Positions 1 through 6,724 are shown, counted from the stretch's first letter. The stretch: DNA of 7,033 nucleotides from an uncultured Persicitalea sp. (GCA_950075905.1 CATMVR010000257.1:1-7033); one strand, 5' to 3'. Numbers and translations: made by a program. Notes: generated from the sequence alone by a model not told the origin.

Positions 1-1028
1 ATCAGAAAGCGCCCTTCGGCGGTGATGCGGGTCGCGTTCAGAAACCAGTCGAAGGCAGGTGATTGCCGGCCAAGACGAGCCGATAGTACCATGGCGGTAC
101 TTCCTGCGGAGGTATAAGCTTTGGCAGGGTCAGGATTTCCGCCGTTTCCGATCCCCTGCTGCCGGATCAGCTGCATGCCAGCCAGCCAGTTTTTGTGGGC
201 CACAGGGTTGGATTTCCACTCAGTTTTAAGCAGCAGGGTATTCAGCACATTGTCAACGTAGGTATCCCAGACCTGCACATTCCACTGTTTTTTCTGATAG
301 GTCAATCCCACAATTCCAATGCCTTTGGTGTGTACCTGTTGCCGGTATTGAGCGGGTTTTCCCGAAAGGTCAACCCCTGCCGGGTAGAGGCCAAACGTGT
401 CGCCTACATCGTACCAGTGTACCGTAGAGCGGGGCGACATACGCCAGATGTACTCTGCGTGCAGGGCCAGGTACTTATTCTCCTTCCAATCCAAAACGGC
501 CGCCTCCGTCAGGGTAGGTCGCATGCGCCCATCCTGGGGGTTGATGAAGGGTGTCTGAGGAATCTGACGCCCTACGGTGAGCAGCGATTTTTTGCCAAGA
601 TTTACTTTGAGAAACAACTCTTCCAGCCGGCTCAGGTTCCGGCTGTTACCGGGGTTATCAATGTCGAAAAGCCCCAGTTCGTAGCGATTCAACTGTCCGG
701 TGGTTGGCTCGGGTAATGCCAGATCACTCGAAGCCAGTTTGAGAATAAAGAAGCCACTGATTCCGGCCTGAAAACGACGGAGAAAAACGGGAGTCTGGTA
801 CCCGACCCCGGCCCCAGCCGCCCAGGCGTACGAATCGGCAAGCTCCTTCTGATTGAGGGTAGCGGCAAAGTACGTTCGGGCCAGCCCGGTAAGGCTACCC
901 CGTTTCAAAAAACCTTTTAGGGAAGTAGTGTCTTTTTCCGGAACTGCTGGGTCAGAGGGTACCTGTCCTCTGACCGTACTGAGGGGCATCAGAACAAAAC
1001 TAAAAAAGAGTAGAAATAAATATTTCAT
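1..1028 (-). CDS. OprD-like outer-membrane porin (5' part; runs off the left edge)
   Basis: The open frame begins at ATG 1028 and is still open at the window edge, giving 342 residues of the N-terminal part; OprD-type porins are usually about 400-450 residues. Residues 1-21 form a signal peptide (MKYLFLLFFSF core, likely cleaved near VRGQ). The mature part alternates beta strands and turns. Residues 156-175 (IPQTPFINPQDGRMRPTLTE) resemble the conserved OprD-family segment in which a 'GRQ...NP.D.R..P' pattern precedes a strand, and residues 39-80 resemble the family N-terminus (R-x-Y-F, then A-x-A-A-G-x-G-x-x-Y-x-T). The family forms 18-strand outer-membrane channels for small solutes such as basic amino acids or carboxylates; the substrate here cannot be read from sequence. 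The gene starts 7 nt after the stop of the 74-residue membrane protein, so it is probably the third gene of the hydroxylase operon. The start is supported by the signal peptide. Confidence 0.8.
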   Translation of the reverse strand, partial: MKYLFLLFFSFVLMPLSTVRGQVPSDPAVPEKDTTSLKGFLKRGSLTGLARTYFAATLNQKELADSYAWAAGAGVGYQTPVFLRRFQAGISGFFILKLASSDLALPEPTTGQLNRYELGLFDIDNPGNSRNLSRLEELFLKVNLGKKSLLTVGRQIPQTPFINPQDGRMRPTLTEAAVLDWKENKYLALHAEYIWRMSPRSTVHWYDVGDTFGLYPAGVDLSGKPAQYRQQVHTKGIGIVGLTYQKKQWNVQVWDTYVDNVLNTLLLKTEWKSNPVAHKNWLAGMQLIRQQGIGNGGNPDPAKAYTSAGSTAMVLSARLGRQSPAFDWFLNATRITAEGRFL

Positions 1029-1035
1029 GAATAGG

Positions 1036-1260
1036 TCAACTAAACTGATGCCGTAGTTTTACCACTACCGCCCGGATGAAAAGCACCCAGGGAGCACCGT
1101 GTTGTACCAGATCCCACCAGTCAATGAGTTTCATGCCCTCGGCGCCCCCCAGTACCCAGCGGAGTTTTCCGACGAGGTGCGGTTCGGGTACGAATGGCGC
1201 GAGGCCGAGAGTAAGGCTGACGACCAGCCAGAGTTTCCAGTTGTTCAGGATATCTTTCAT
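1036..1260 (-). CDS. Small two-helix membrane protein of unknown function (74 aa)
   Basis: A 74-residue protein with two predicted membrane segments, about residues 9-25 (rich in L, V and W) and 51-67. Between them is a conserved-looking loop with PEPH (25-28), GKLRWVLGGAEGM (31-43) and DWWDLVQHG (47-55). From memory, short Bacteroidota proteins of this kind are sometimes labelled 'RND transporter', although they are far too small to be an RND pump; I give no function. The ATG at 1260 lies inside the long form of the upstream hydroxylase frame (140-nt overlap), and a TGA in the third frame overlaps it as ATGA. Downstream, its stop is 7 nt from the OprD-like porin start. The regular membrane topology and the low-complexity Arg-rich reading of the overlapping frame argue that this is the true coding frame of the overlap. 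Confidence 0.75.
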   Translation of the reverse strand: MKDILNNWKLWLVVSLTLGLAPFVPEPHLVGKLRWVLGGAEGMKLIDWWDLVQHGAPWVLFIRAVVVKLRHQFS

Positions 1261-2128
1261 GTTTATGAATCCAGGGATACGTTACTTGTGACCAGAAAGT
1301 TTTGGGAAATTGGGCCATATTTTGAAAGCCAAGCTTGATGCCACTGTCTTCGGAGGGAATATAGGCTTTACCGAAAAGATAGTCCCACAGGCTGAGTGAT
1401 ATGCCATAATTAACTCCATAGGTGCCTTCGGGCAGTTCTTCGGCGTGATGCCAGAGGTGCATTTGCGGACTGTTGAACACGTATTTCAAGGGCCCCAGCG
1501 GCAGGTAGATGTTAGCGTGGTTGAGGTGGCCTATAGCCAGGGCAAAAATATGTACCATGAAAAAATCGTCAATGCCAAAGCCAATCATTGCCAGGGGGAT
1601 ATACTCAATGGTACGGTACACCACGGTCTCCATCCAGTGGTAGCGCAGGTGCCCGGCAAAGCCCATCTCCTCGATGCTATGGTGGACTTTGTGAAATTCC
1701 CATAGCCAGGGTACCCGATGCAGCAGCCGATGAACATTCCACTGGATAAAATCACGGATTACGAACAACAGAGCCAGCTGCGTCCAGACGGGCAGAGCGG
1801 CTACCCGGATTGCCACGAGGTTGGTGATGCCAAATTGCGCGAGCAGATCGTTGAAAGCTACAACCACTACACCCGAAACTGCATTGTAGGCGACGAGGGA
1901 AAACAGAAAAAAATTGAAAAACATGTAAAAGGCATCGAGCCAGAAATCGTGCCGGATAATCCCTTGATTTTTACGCCACGGAAACAGTATTTCCAGGCTC
2001 CATACTACGAGAGAGAGCCCCAAAAGCCAGTAGAAGTAGTTATGCCAGCTGGGGTGCAGAATTTCGTCGCGCAAATATTGGAAGTAGCCCGCGTACCCGT
2101 TCAAAAATTCGCCAATGTATTTGTCCAT
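1121..2128 (-). CDS. Fatty acid hydroxylase / sterol desaturase superfamily protein
   Basis: An integral-membrane di-iron oxygenase that hydroxylates or desaturates a lipid or alkyl chain; the substrate is unknown. Membrane segments are visible at about 31-50, 63-91, 111-127 and 171-199. The histidine clusters that bind the two irons are complete: HRLLH (133-137), HKVHH (146-150), HLRYH (160-164), HLNH (201-204) and HLWHH (224-228). A usual C-terminal core ends near YPWI (284-287), after YGVNYGISLSLWDYLFG. Residues 288-335 are an Arg/Gly/Pro-rich tail read from DNA that also encodes the next gene in another frame, so the biological stop may be nearer 1263 if a frameshift or base error is present. 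There is no Shine-Dalgarno sequence. It heads a cluster with the small membrane protein and the OprD-like porin. A decayed copy of its 5' end lies at 6725-6781. Confidence 0.88.
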   Translation of the reverse strand: MDKYIGEFLNGYAGYFQYLRDEILHPSWHNYFYWLLGLSLVVWSLEILFPWRKNQGIIRHDFWLDAFYMFFNFFLFSLVAYNAVSGVVVVAFNDLLAQFGITNLVAIRVAALPVWTQLALLFVIRDFIQWNVHRLLHRVPWLWEFHKVHHSIEEMGFAGHLRYHWMETVVYRTIEYIPLAMIGFGIDDFFMVHIFALAIGHLNHANIYLPLGPLKYVFNSPQMHLWHHAEELPEGTYGVNYGISLSLWDYLFGKAYIPSEDSGIKLGFQNMAQFPKTFWSQVTYPWIHKHERYPEQLETLAGRQPYSRPRAIRTRTAPRRKTPLGTGGRRGHETH

Positions 2129-2292
2129 TCCCGATTAGATGTCAGATGAAGCTTGGTTATCTGCAAAATAAAGACCTTGAAATACAAATATTGGTGACTA
2201 ATGTTACACAGCAAAAAAAAACCGTTGTCGCCAACGGTGTAAAACCAGAGTAAAAAAGCAGTAGACAGCATAGCTGCCACACATGTATGGCG
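2129..2292. other. Intergenic region between rhodanese remnant and hydroxylase gene
   Basis: It holds, in minus-strand order, a decayed hairpin (2266-2292), an intrinsic terminator (2213-2238) and about 85 nt of AT-rich leader before the hydroxylase start at 2128. The leader should contain the hydroxylase promoter, because the terminator isolates this gene from the USP operon. I could not find a convincing Bacteroidota -7 element (TAnnTTTG) at the right spacing, although TTTG-containing stretches occur near 2160-2190. One of the 10-bp repeats involved in the deletion seen in the right-hand copy lies at 2185-2194. Confidence 0.6.
2213..2238 (-). terminator. Intrinsic terminator downstream of the USP operon and rhodanese remnant
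   Basis: Read on the minus strand, ACCGTTG (2232-2238) and CAACGGT (2221-2227) form a perfect 7-bp stem with a 4-nt loop, followed by nine T residues (2213-2221). This is a canonical Rho-independent terminator oriented to end transcripts coming from the BCCT/USP operon. A nearly identical terminator is present at 6800-6828. Confidence 0.85.
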
Positions 2293-2478
2293 CTACAGGT
2301 ACGTTATGGGAGATACGTAATCTGTGAGGGGTAGGCTCCCCAGTGCTTTCATCGCGGCTATCCCTCCCGCAATATCCACCAGATTTTCAAATCCCCGGGC
2401 TTTTAAAATCGAGATAGCTACCATGGAGCGGTAGCCCGCCCCGCAATGCAGGTAATTGGTCTGGTCTGTATTTTGAAA
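2293..2478 (-). pseudogene. Truncated rhodanese domain (3' remnant of an MBL/rhodanese-type gene)
   Basis: About 60 codons resemble the C-terminal half of a rhodanese domain: the active-site loop Cys-Gly-Ala-Gly-Tyr-Arg-Ser, then helix SILKARGFENLVDIAGG, ending LTDYVSPITYL and a TAG stop at 2293. It resembles the last domain of Bacteroidota metallo-beta-lactamase-fold proteins fused to rhodanese domains (persulfide/sulfur metabolism), where the loop is typically CAGGYRS; the assignment is from recognition, not a search. No N-terminal part exists: upstream, the same frame runs into the end of the universal stress protein gene, and a full domain would need roughly 50 more residues. I therefore call it a remnant. 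It could be co-transcribed with USP, because no terminator separates them. The equivalent end at 6881-7033 is nearly identical. Confidence 0.75.
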
Positions 2479-2503
2479 ACAACAAATCAGGAACAGCTGC
2501 TGT

Positions 2504-3379
2504 TTATTTGATAAGATCCTCCGAATATACCAGCCAAAGCGGGGTGTCGATATCCATGCTATAAATCTCTGTTGGGACACTGCCCAGGCTAAGGGATGGG
2601 ATCGGATTGCTGCCCTTCAGGCCAAGTACCAGCATATCGTATTTCCCTTTGCTCAACTGCTCGACGGTTCGTTCGGCTATACTTTTGCCTGCCGCGCGAA
2701 CCAATGTATAGGGAACATCGGCTATGACCTGATGGCTTTTCTGGAGGTTCACAAACTTTGTTCTAACGACTTCTTCGGCTTTACGGACGGCCCTTTCTTC
2801 TGAGATCAGCGGGAAATACTGCGTAGGGAGTTTGTAGACGTGCATGATTGCCAGGTAGAGCCCCAATTGATCTGCCAAGCTCTTGCTAAGCCGTAGCGCA
2901 TGTATCGAAGCCTCGGAGAAATCAATGGGTGTCAGTACCCGGGCGATATTGAAACTGGCTGTTTCGGGAAAGACAAGCACACTACAGGGTAGTATACGAA
3001 GTAGCTTCGTGCCCAATGCCCCCGTGCTCTTGTTACTCATTCGCTTACCAAGCAGCGTCAGCTTCACTTTGTAGCGTTTGACGAGATCGGCCATCATCAC
3101 TTCGGTATTCGGCTCTTCACTCACGAGTATTTCGTGGTCGCAGGCTGCTCCGAAGTTGGCGGTTAGAATATCTGCTATGTTGGTCTCCACTTCTTTGCTC
3201 AGATCCACATTGCCAAAAAACTCCCGGAAGTCATCGCTCAAATCCGACGTTTTGATGTTGTGAACAAAGTATACCTTTTTTACCGGCAGGCGTTCGCATA
3301 TTGAGCGAGTAAAGGCTACCAGCTTTTCGTCTATCTCGCTCAGATCGAGGCATACCATCATGGCGTCTATCACAATCAT
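2504..3379 (-). CDS. Universal stress protein with two tandem UspA domains
   Basis: A 291-residue cytoplasmic protein made of two UspA folds, about residues 4-140 and 144-288; tandem-domain USPs are common in Bacteroidota at this length. The second domain begins ARVLTPIDFSEAS (146-158) and carries the nucleotide-binding pattern G-x2-G-x9-G-S (GLKGSNPIPSLSLGS, 253-267), so ATP binding is plausible there. The first domain begins MVCLDLSEID (8-17), and its equivalent loop (111-123) lacks the second glycine, so it is probably degenerate. The ATG at 3379 overlaps the BCCT stop as ATGA, which supports this start over Met7 or Met8 and suggests translational coupling. USP-like domains are known as partners or regulators of transporters; regulation of the adjacent BCCT carrier is my inference. 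The stop is about 25 nt from the rhodanese remnant. Confidence 0.9.
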   Translation of the reverse strand: MIVIDAMMVCLDLSEIDEKLVAFTRSICERLPVKKVYFVHNIKTSDLSDDFREFFGNVDLSKEVETNIADILTANFGAACDHEILVSEEPNTEVMMADLVKRYKVKLTLLGKRMSNKSTGALGTKLLRILPCSVLVFPETASFNIARVLTPIDFSEASIHALRLSKSLADQLGLYLAIMHVYKLPTQYFPLISEERAVRKAEEVVRTKFVNLQKSHQVIADVPYTLVRAAGKSIAERTVEQLSKGKYDMLVLGLKGSNPIPSLSLGSVPTEIYSMDIDTPLWLVYSEDLIK

Positions 3380-5043
3380 AGATTCGAATCGGTTTGTCTA
3401 GGTGGTACATTGCTTTTTCCTTCGGAGTGCTCTGCTTCATACTTTGCATTGCGTTTGGTGAGCATCTCGGTGAGCAGTTGCTGGTAATCTTTGCGTTGCT
3501 GTATTTTGCTCAGATTATTTACTTCCTCGAGTTCTTCGCTCAGGCCCCTGTACAGGCTGTAGCACATCAGTAGCAGGATCAGTGCAAACGGTAAACCTGT
3601 TATTATAACAGCTGTCTGCAGAGCCTGCAGCCCACCTCCCAAAAGTAATACGGCTGCAATGGCACCCTCCGCTATGGCCCAGAAAATACGGATTCCCACG
3701 GGAGAGTCGGTCCTTCCCCCTGACGTGAGGCTGTCTACTACCAGCGAGCCGGAGTCGGAAGAAGTGACAAAGAAACCAGCTACCAATATAATGCCCACGA
3801 TGGAAAAAACCGTGGAGAAAGGGAGTTGCTCAAAAAATACGAAAAGAGCTGTAGACATGTCGTTGGCAACAGCTTCTGAAATGGCCGTTCTGCCTGACAA
3901 TACTTCCTGCAGGGCGGTGCTGCCGAAGGCTGTCATCCAGAGAAACGAAAGTAGCGATGGTACAATAAGCACTCCCAAAACAAATTCTCTGATGGTGCGG
4001 CCTTTAGAAACACGGGCAATAAAAATTCCCACAAACGGTGCCCAGGAAATCCACCAGGCCCAGTAAAATACGGTCCAGCTCCCCTGCCAGTTTCTGGTGG
4101 AGTAGGCCTCGTTCCAGAAAGAAAGCTGAAGGAAATTGCCCAGGTAAGAGCCGGTGTTCTGCACGTAAGAACTCAGGATAAATACAGTAGGTCCCAACAG
4201 GAGCACAGCCACCAGTATAAGGAGGGCAATGCGTATGTTCCACTCGCTGAGTATACGCACCCCTTTCTCGACGCCCGTTACTACCGATATGGTGGCCACT
4301 GCCGTGATGCCGCCTATCAGCATAATTTGGGTGTACACGTCATTATCAATGGCCGGAAAGACGTGATGTAGGCCAGAGGCTACCTGGCTTACACCCAGCC
4401 CGAGGGAAGTAGCCAGGCCAAAGAGAGTGGCCAGTACAGCCAGTATATCAATTATATCGCCTATGGGGCCATGAATGCGCTCCCCCAGGAAAGGGTAAAA
4501 GACCGAACGGACCGTGAGCGGTAGCTTACGGCTGTAAGTAAAGTAAGCAAGCGCTAGCCCCACCAGGGCGTAGATGGCCCAGGCATGAAAACCCCAGTGC
4601 AGAAAGGTGAAGTTCATGGCTTGCCTCGCGGCCGCCGGAGTGCCGGGCTCGCCCATAGGTGGAGTCTGGAAATGGTTTATTGGCTCTGCTATACTCCAGA
4701 ACAATAACCCTATACCCATACCAGCACTGAAAAGCATGGCAAACCAGGAGGAGGTACTGAATTCAGGTTTGGCCTCCTTGCCGCCCAGCCGGATATCTCC
4801 AAACTTGCCAAAAGCCATGTACAGGCAGAAACCAACAAAGATATTGACGCTCAGAATAAACAGCCAACCCATACTGGCGGTAACGGTGCTTTGTACATCG
4901 CTGAAAAAAACCTCGGCCTCCTCTCTGAAAACCAGAACAAGTGCTATACTGATTATCAATATGATGATGGAGGTCCAGAACACCGGTCCGTTTACTTCCA
5001 GGCCGAACGACTTTTTGGTATCACTTCTTGTAACTTTACTCAT
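3376..5043 (-). CDS. BCCT family transporter (betaine/choline/carnitine type)
   Basis: A 555-residue inner-membrane secondary transporter of the usual length with about 12 hydrophobic segments between residues 20 and 498. Family signatures are GMGIGL (108-113) followed by FWSIAEP, HWGFHAWAIYALVG (149-162), the TM8 signature beginning WTVFYWAWWISWAPF (323-337) and continuing to RTIREF (349-354), and SSDSGSLVVDSLTSGG (428-443). The aromatic Trp/Tyr cluster of TM8 forms the quaternary-ammonium binding box in this family. GMGIG is the form associated with sodium-coupled betaine carriers such as BetP/OpuD, so glycine betaine or a related osmolyte with sodium is likely; choline remains possible. 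The polar C-terminal tail (500-555) is moderately long and could be regulatory as in other BCCT proteins. It lies 17 nt after the porin gene and overlaps USP by 4 nt. Confidence 0.94.
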   Translation of the reverse strand: MSKVTRSDTKKSFGLEVNGPVFWTSIIILIISIALVLVFREEAEVFFSDVQSTVTASMGWLFILSVNIFVGFCLYMAFGKFGDIRLGGKEAKPEFSTSSWFAMLFSAGMGIGLLFWSIAEPINHFQTPPMGEPGTPAAARQAMNFTFLHWGFHAWAIYALVGLALAYFTYSRKLPLTVRSVFYPFLGERIHGPIGDIIDILAVLATLFGLATSLGLGVSQVASGLHHVFPAIDNDVYTQIMLIGGITAVATISVVTGVEKGVRILSEWNIRIALLILVAVLLLGPTVFILSSYVQNTGSYLGNFLQLSFWNEAYSTRNWQGSWTVFYWAWWISWAPFVGIFIARVSKGRTIREFVLGVLIVPSLLSFLWMTAFGSTALQEVLSGRTAISEAVANDMSTALFVFFEQLPFSTVFSIVGIILVAGFFVTSSDSGSLVVDSLTSGGRTDSPVGIRIFWAIAEGAIAAVLLLGGGLQALQTAVIITGLPFALILLLMCYSLYRGLSEELEEVNNLSKIQQRKDYQQLLTEMLTKRNAKYEAEHSEGKSNVPPRQTDSNL

Positions 5044-5060
5044 GAGTCAATTTTTTTATC

Positions 5061-6209
5061 TCAGAAATAGTACCCCATGTTAATGTTGAAGCGCATGTGC
5101 CATCGGGTATCTCCCGGTGTGCCTGTGGCAAAGGCATTTGTCCATTCCGGACCAAGCCAGGGGTGGTTGTAGCCTAAGGCGGCATCTGTGTATATGTACA
5201 TTGGCCCGGCCGTTAGCAGTGCGCCAAGCACATTCATGTGGGCGTTCTCGAAGCCGCTTATCCGCTTGTTGTAATAGCCGTAGTTGTTGTAAAACGTGAC
5301 CCCCTGCAGGAGACGTGTATCAACGGGCAGGTGATAAGCCAGACCAACGGTGTACACTTCGCCCTGGGTAGCTACATTATAATTAGCTCCATACGCACCC
5401 ATTTCTACCACATCTGGATCTGTACCGAAGGCATTTTCGGGATTGATGCGGTAAAGCATGGCCTGCAGCTTAATGTTCCAGGGGGTATACGCTGCTTTGT
5501 ATTCGTAGTGAACCGCTGCTGCGTACCGCGTGCCATTGCGCCTCGTGTCGATATTGTAGAGTAGCCCGCCCTGCACCGAAGCCCCCAGTTCATGCCCAAG
5601 GCTATCGCCCAGGTACCTCACCGCTTTAAAGTCCAGCTGGTTATTTTCTTTGTTCCGGCCGGTGATATCGTACGAATAGCGGTTGGGGCTGGGTTCTGCC
5701 AATCCAAATACAAATTCCTCTGCACTCTTATAGTATGCGGCTTGCCATTGCCAGCGGTCCGAACGATGTATATACTTTACCCCCATGTCGTGGTCGTCTT
5801 CGAACCCGAGGTAGTAGGTCATGTTGAAGAACCAATTGTTGGAGTTGTACTGCTGAATCCCAAAAGGTACCTGGTTGAGCCCGACTTGGATTTGCGACCG
5901 CTCTGAAAAATCGTACTGAAACCAGCCCTGCTTTAGAAAGCCTCCGCCAAAGGCCTGGGAATATTGCCGGTACTCTGCGTTGAGTTTGATATTCCGATAC
6001 CGGGACTCTACGTTGATTCGGAACATATCGTAGCCGAAATCGCCTCCACGCTCTAGCTGATCCTCTTTCCAGGTAGAAAGGTTATAGTTGAAACGTACGG
6101 CGCCACCCAGTTTCAGGTAGGGTTTTTCTTCTGGTTTCCCCTCCGGATATTGAGCGTAGCCTACTGCGTTGACGAGGCAGACAATCGAAAGTAAAAGTCT
6201 CTTTTTCAT
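5061..6209 (-). CDS. Outer-membrane porin, OprO/P-like beta barrel
   Basis: A 382-residue protein. I use ATG 6209 because it directly precedes the signal peptide MKKRLLLSIVCLVNAVGYA (likely cut after Ala19); the alternative TTG at 6218 adds only three residues. The mature chain is a run of amphipathic strands rich in Tyr, Trp and Asn with a C-terminal Phe (MGYYF), the usual signal for outer-membrane barrel insertion. VGLNQVPFG (109-117) and the preceding Lys/Arg/Tyr-rich strands resemble the phosphate-selective porin O/P family, but I would not infer phosphate as the substrate. Its position 17 nt before the BCCT gene suggests that it admits the BCCT substrate across the outer membrane. No Shine-Dalgarno sequence is seen. 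A short inverted repeat lies about 65 nt upstream. Confidence 0.85.
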   Translation of the reverse strand: MKKRLLLSIVCLVNAVGYAQYPEGKPEEKPYLKLGGAVRFNYNLSTWKEDQLERGGDFGYDMFRINVESRYRNIKLNAEYRQYSQAFGGGFLKQGWFQYDFSERSQIQVGLNQVPFGIQQYNSNNWFFNMTYYLGFEDDHDMGVKYIHRSDRWQWQAAYYKSAEEFVFGLAEPSPNRYSYDITGRNKENNQLDFKAVRYLGDSLGHELGASVQGGLLYNIDTRRNGTRYAAAVHYEYKAAYTPWNIKLQAMLYRINPENAFGTDPDVVEMGAYGANYNVATQGEVYTVGLAYHLPVDTRLLQGVTFYNNYGYYNKRISGFENAHMNVLGALLTAGPMYIYTDAALGYNHPWLGPEWTNAFATGTPGDTRWHMRFNINMGYYF

Positions 6210-6340
6210 AATCAGCAATCGTGTCTACTGAAGGCTTTCGCCCGCTCAGAGTTTAACCGCCTTTTATCTCCTGTAAGCAATTTGCTTGCATCGGCAACCC
6301 ACGAGCGCTCACCAGGGCTGGAATCAATAGATGTTTTGAT
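6210..6340 (-). promoter_or_regulatory. Leader between DUF2892 gene and porin operon; candidate operator
   Basis: This 131-nt gap should carry the promoter of the porin-BCCT-USP operon if it is not read through from the DUF2892 gene. It contains a 6+6 inverted repeat AAGCAA-T-TTGCTT at 6275-6287, which could bind a dimeric regulator. I could not assign -33/-7 elements. A weak AT-rich inverted repeat at 6322-6347 overlaps the DUF2892 stop but has no T-tract, so it is not a convincing terminator. Confidence 0.3.
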
Positions 6341-6571
6341 TTATTGACCAATCATTCTTCGAAGTTGATTTCCGTCAACAGGTTTGCCATCAAATGGGGC
6401 CAAAATACACAAATCAAAAAGACCGGCTGACAAAGGCACTACACTGATGCCCAGTAATGCCCAATTTGGTTTATTACGGTTGGCAATACCTGCGGCAGCC
6501 AAGGCCAGGCCAGCTGCTATCCGAATGCCCCTACCGGTTGGGCTTGCCATGAATCTGAGAAAATCTGTCAT
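6341..6571 (-). CDS. DUF2892 / YgaP-type small membrane protein (76 aa)
   Basis: A 76-residue protein with two membrane segments (about 14-30 and 37-57). The N-terminal MASPTGRGIRIAAGLALAAAG pattern (residues 8-28) has the 'R-x-x-R-x-x-x-G' style typical of the family, and the second helix ends AGLFDLCILAPF, matching the glycine-then-cysteine ending of DUF2892 domains. In E. coli YgaP this domain anchors a rhodanese domain; in Bacteroidota it is often a stand-alone gene near rhodanese/MBL sulfur-metabolism genes. Here it lies about 310 nt downstream of a rhodanese-domain gene end, which fits a role in sulfane-sulfur handling (inference). ATG 6571 fits the start of the amphipathic N-terminus; there is no Shine-Dalgarno sequence. 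It lies 131 nt before the porin gene and may or may not share its transcript. Confidence 0.8.
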   Translation of the reverse strand: MTDFLRFMASPTGRGIRIAAGLALAAAGIANRNKPNWALLGISVVPLSAGLFDLCILAPFDGKPVDGNQLRRMIGQ

Positions 6572-6724
6572 AAGAGTATGTGTTTAATCATTGATAAGAC
6601 GAAGTGGACTCACCCAAAATCGCAAAAGAATCATACCCTTGGATACGCTGCGTCGCTGAGACAATTCCCTGAAAGGCCATTGCTCCAGCGGGCAGATTGT
6701 CCTCAAAACGCTGGCAGGATGCCG
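6572..6724 (-). other. Unassigned stretch upstream of the DUF2892 gene
   Basis: No supported gene. On the minus strand a frame stays open from the decayed hydroxylase fragment through to a TGA at 6588-6590, including an internal ATG that would give about 34 codons (MAFQGIVSATQRIQG at its start). I do not recognise this peptide and see no start context favouring it. The stretch must also contain the promoter for the DUF2892 gene, since a strong terminator lies further upstream; no convincing elements were found. Confidence 0.35.

Larger units (their letters stand above)
2020..2445. repeat. Left copy of a direct repeat (hydroxylase 5' end - terminator - rhodanese 3' end)
   Basis: This segment matches 6725-7033 in the same orientation. 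From 2185 to 2445 the copies align with only one length difference (one extra base beside the A-tract in the right copy), and the coding part 2293-2445 matches at 148 of 153 positions. The right copy lacks 113 bp and 5 bp of the hydroxylase part. The true right end is unknown because the other copy is cut by the window; rhodanese similarity here continues to about 2478. Confidence 0.92.

Noticed and set aside
195..716. Plus-strand open frame of 173 codons
   Set aside because: It lies opposite the OprD-like porin, whose signal peptide and family motifs are clear; the plus-strand translation shows no recognisable domain.
1718..2149. Plus-strand open frame of 143 codons
   Set aside because: It is antisense to the hydroxylase N-terminal half, which has complete histidine motifs; no domain is visible in the antisense product.
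2293..2580. A complete 95-codon gene for a small rhodanese protein starting at 2580
   Set aside because: Its first 25 codons are the end of the universal stress protein gene read in another frame and do not resemble rhodanese; only the part from about 2478 down is homologous, so it is a truncated remnant.
4607..5083. Plus-strand open frame of 158 codons
   Set aside because: It is antisense to the highly characteristic BCCT transporter N-terminus.
5061..6218. Porin starting at the TTG codon at 6218
   Set aside because: ATG at 6209 gives a standard signal peptide (Met-Lys-Lys-Arg then hydrophobic core), so the TTG adds three unneeded residues.
6322..6347. AT-rich inverted repeat as a terminator for the DUF2892 gene
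   Set aside because: The stem is weak (6 A/T-rich pairs), overlaps the stop codon and has no following T-tract on the minus strand.
2464..6724. The block as an insertion sequence or transposon
   Set aside because: No transposase or integrase frame, no terminal inverted repeats and no short target-site duplication are seen; the flanking repeats are long gene fragments, which fits homologous recombination better.
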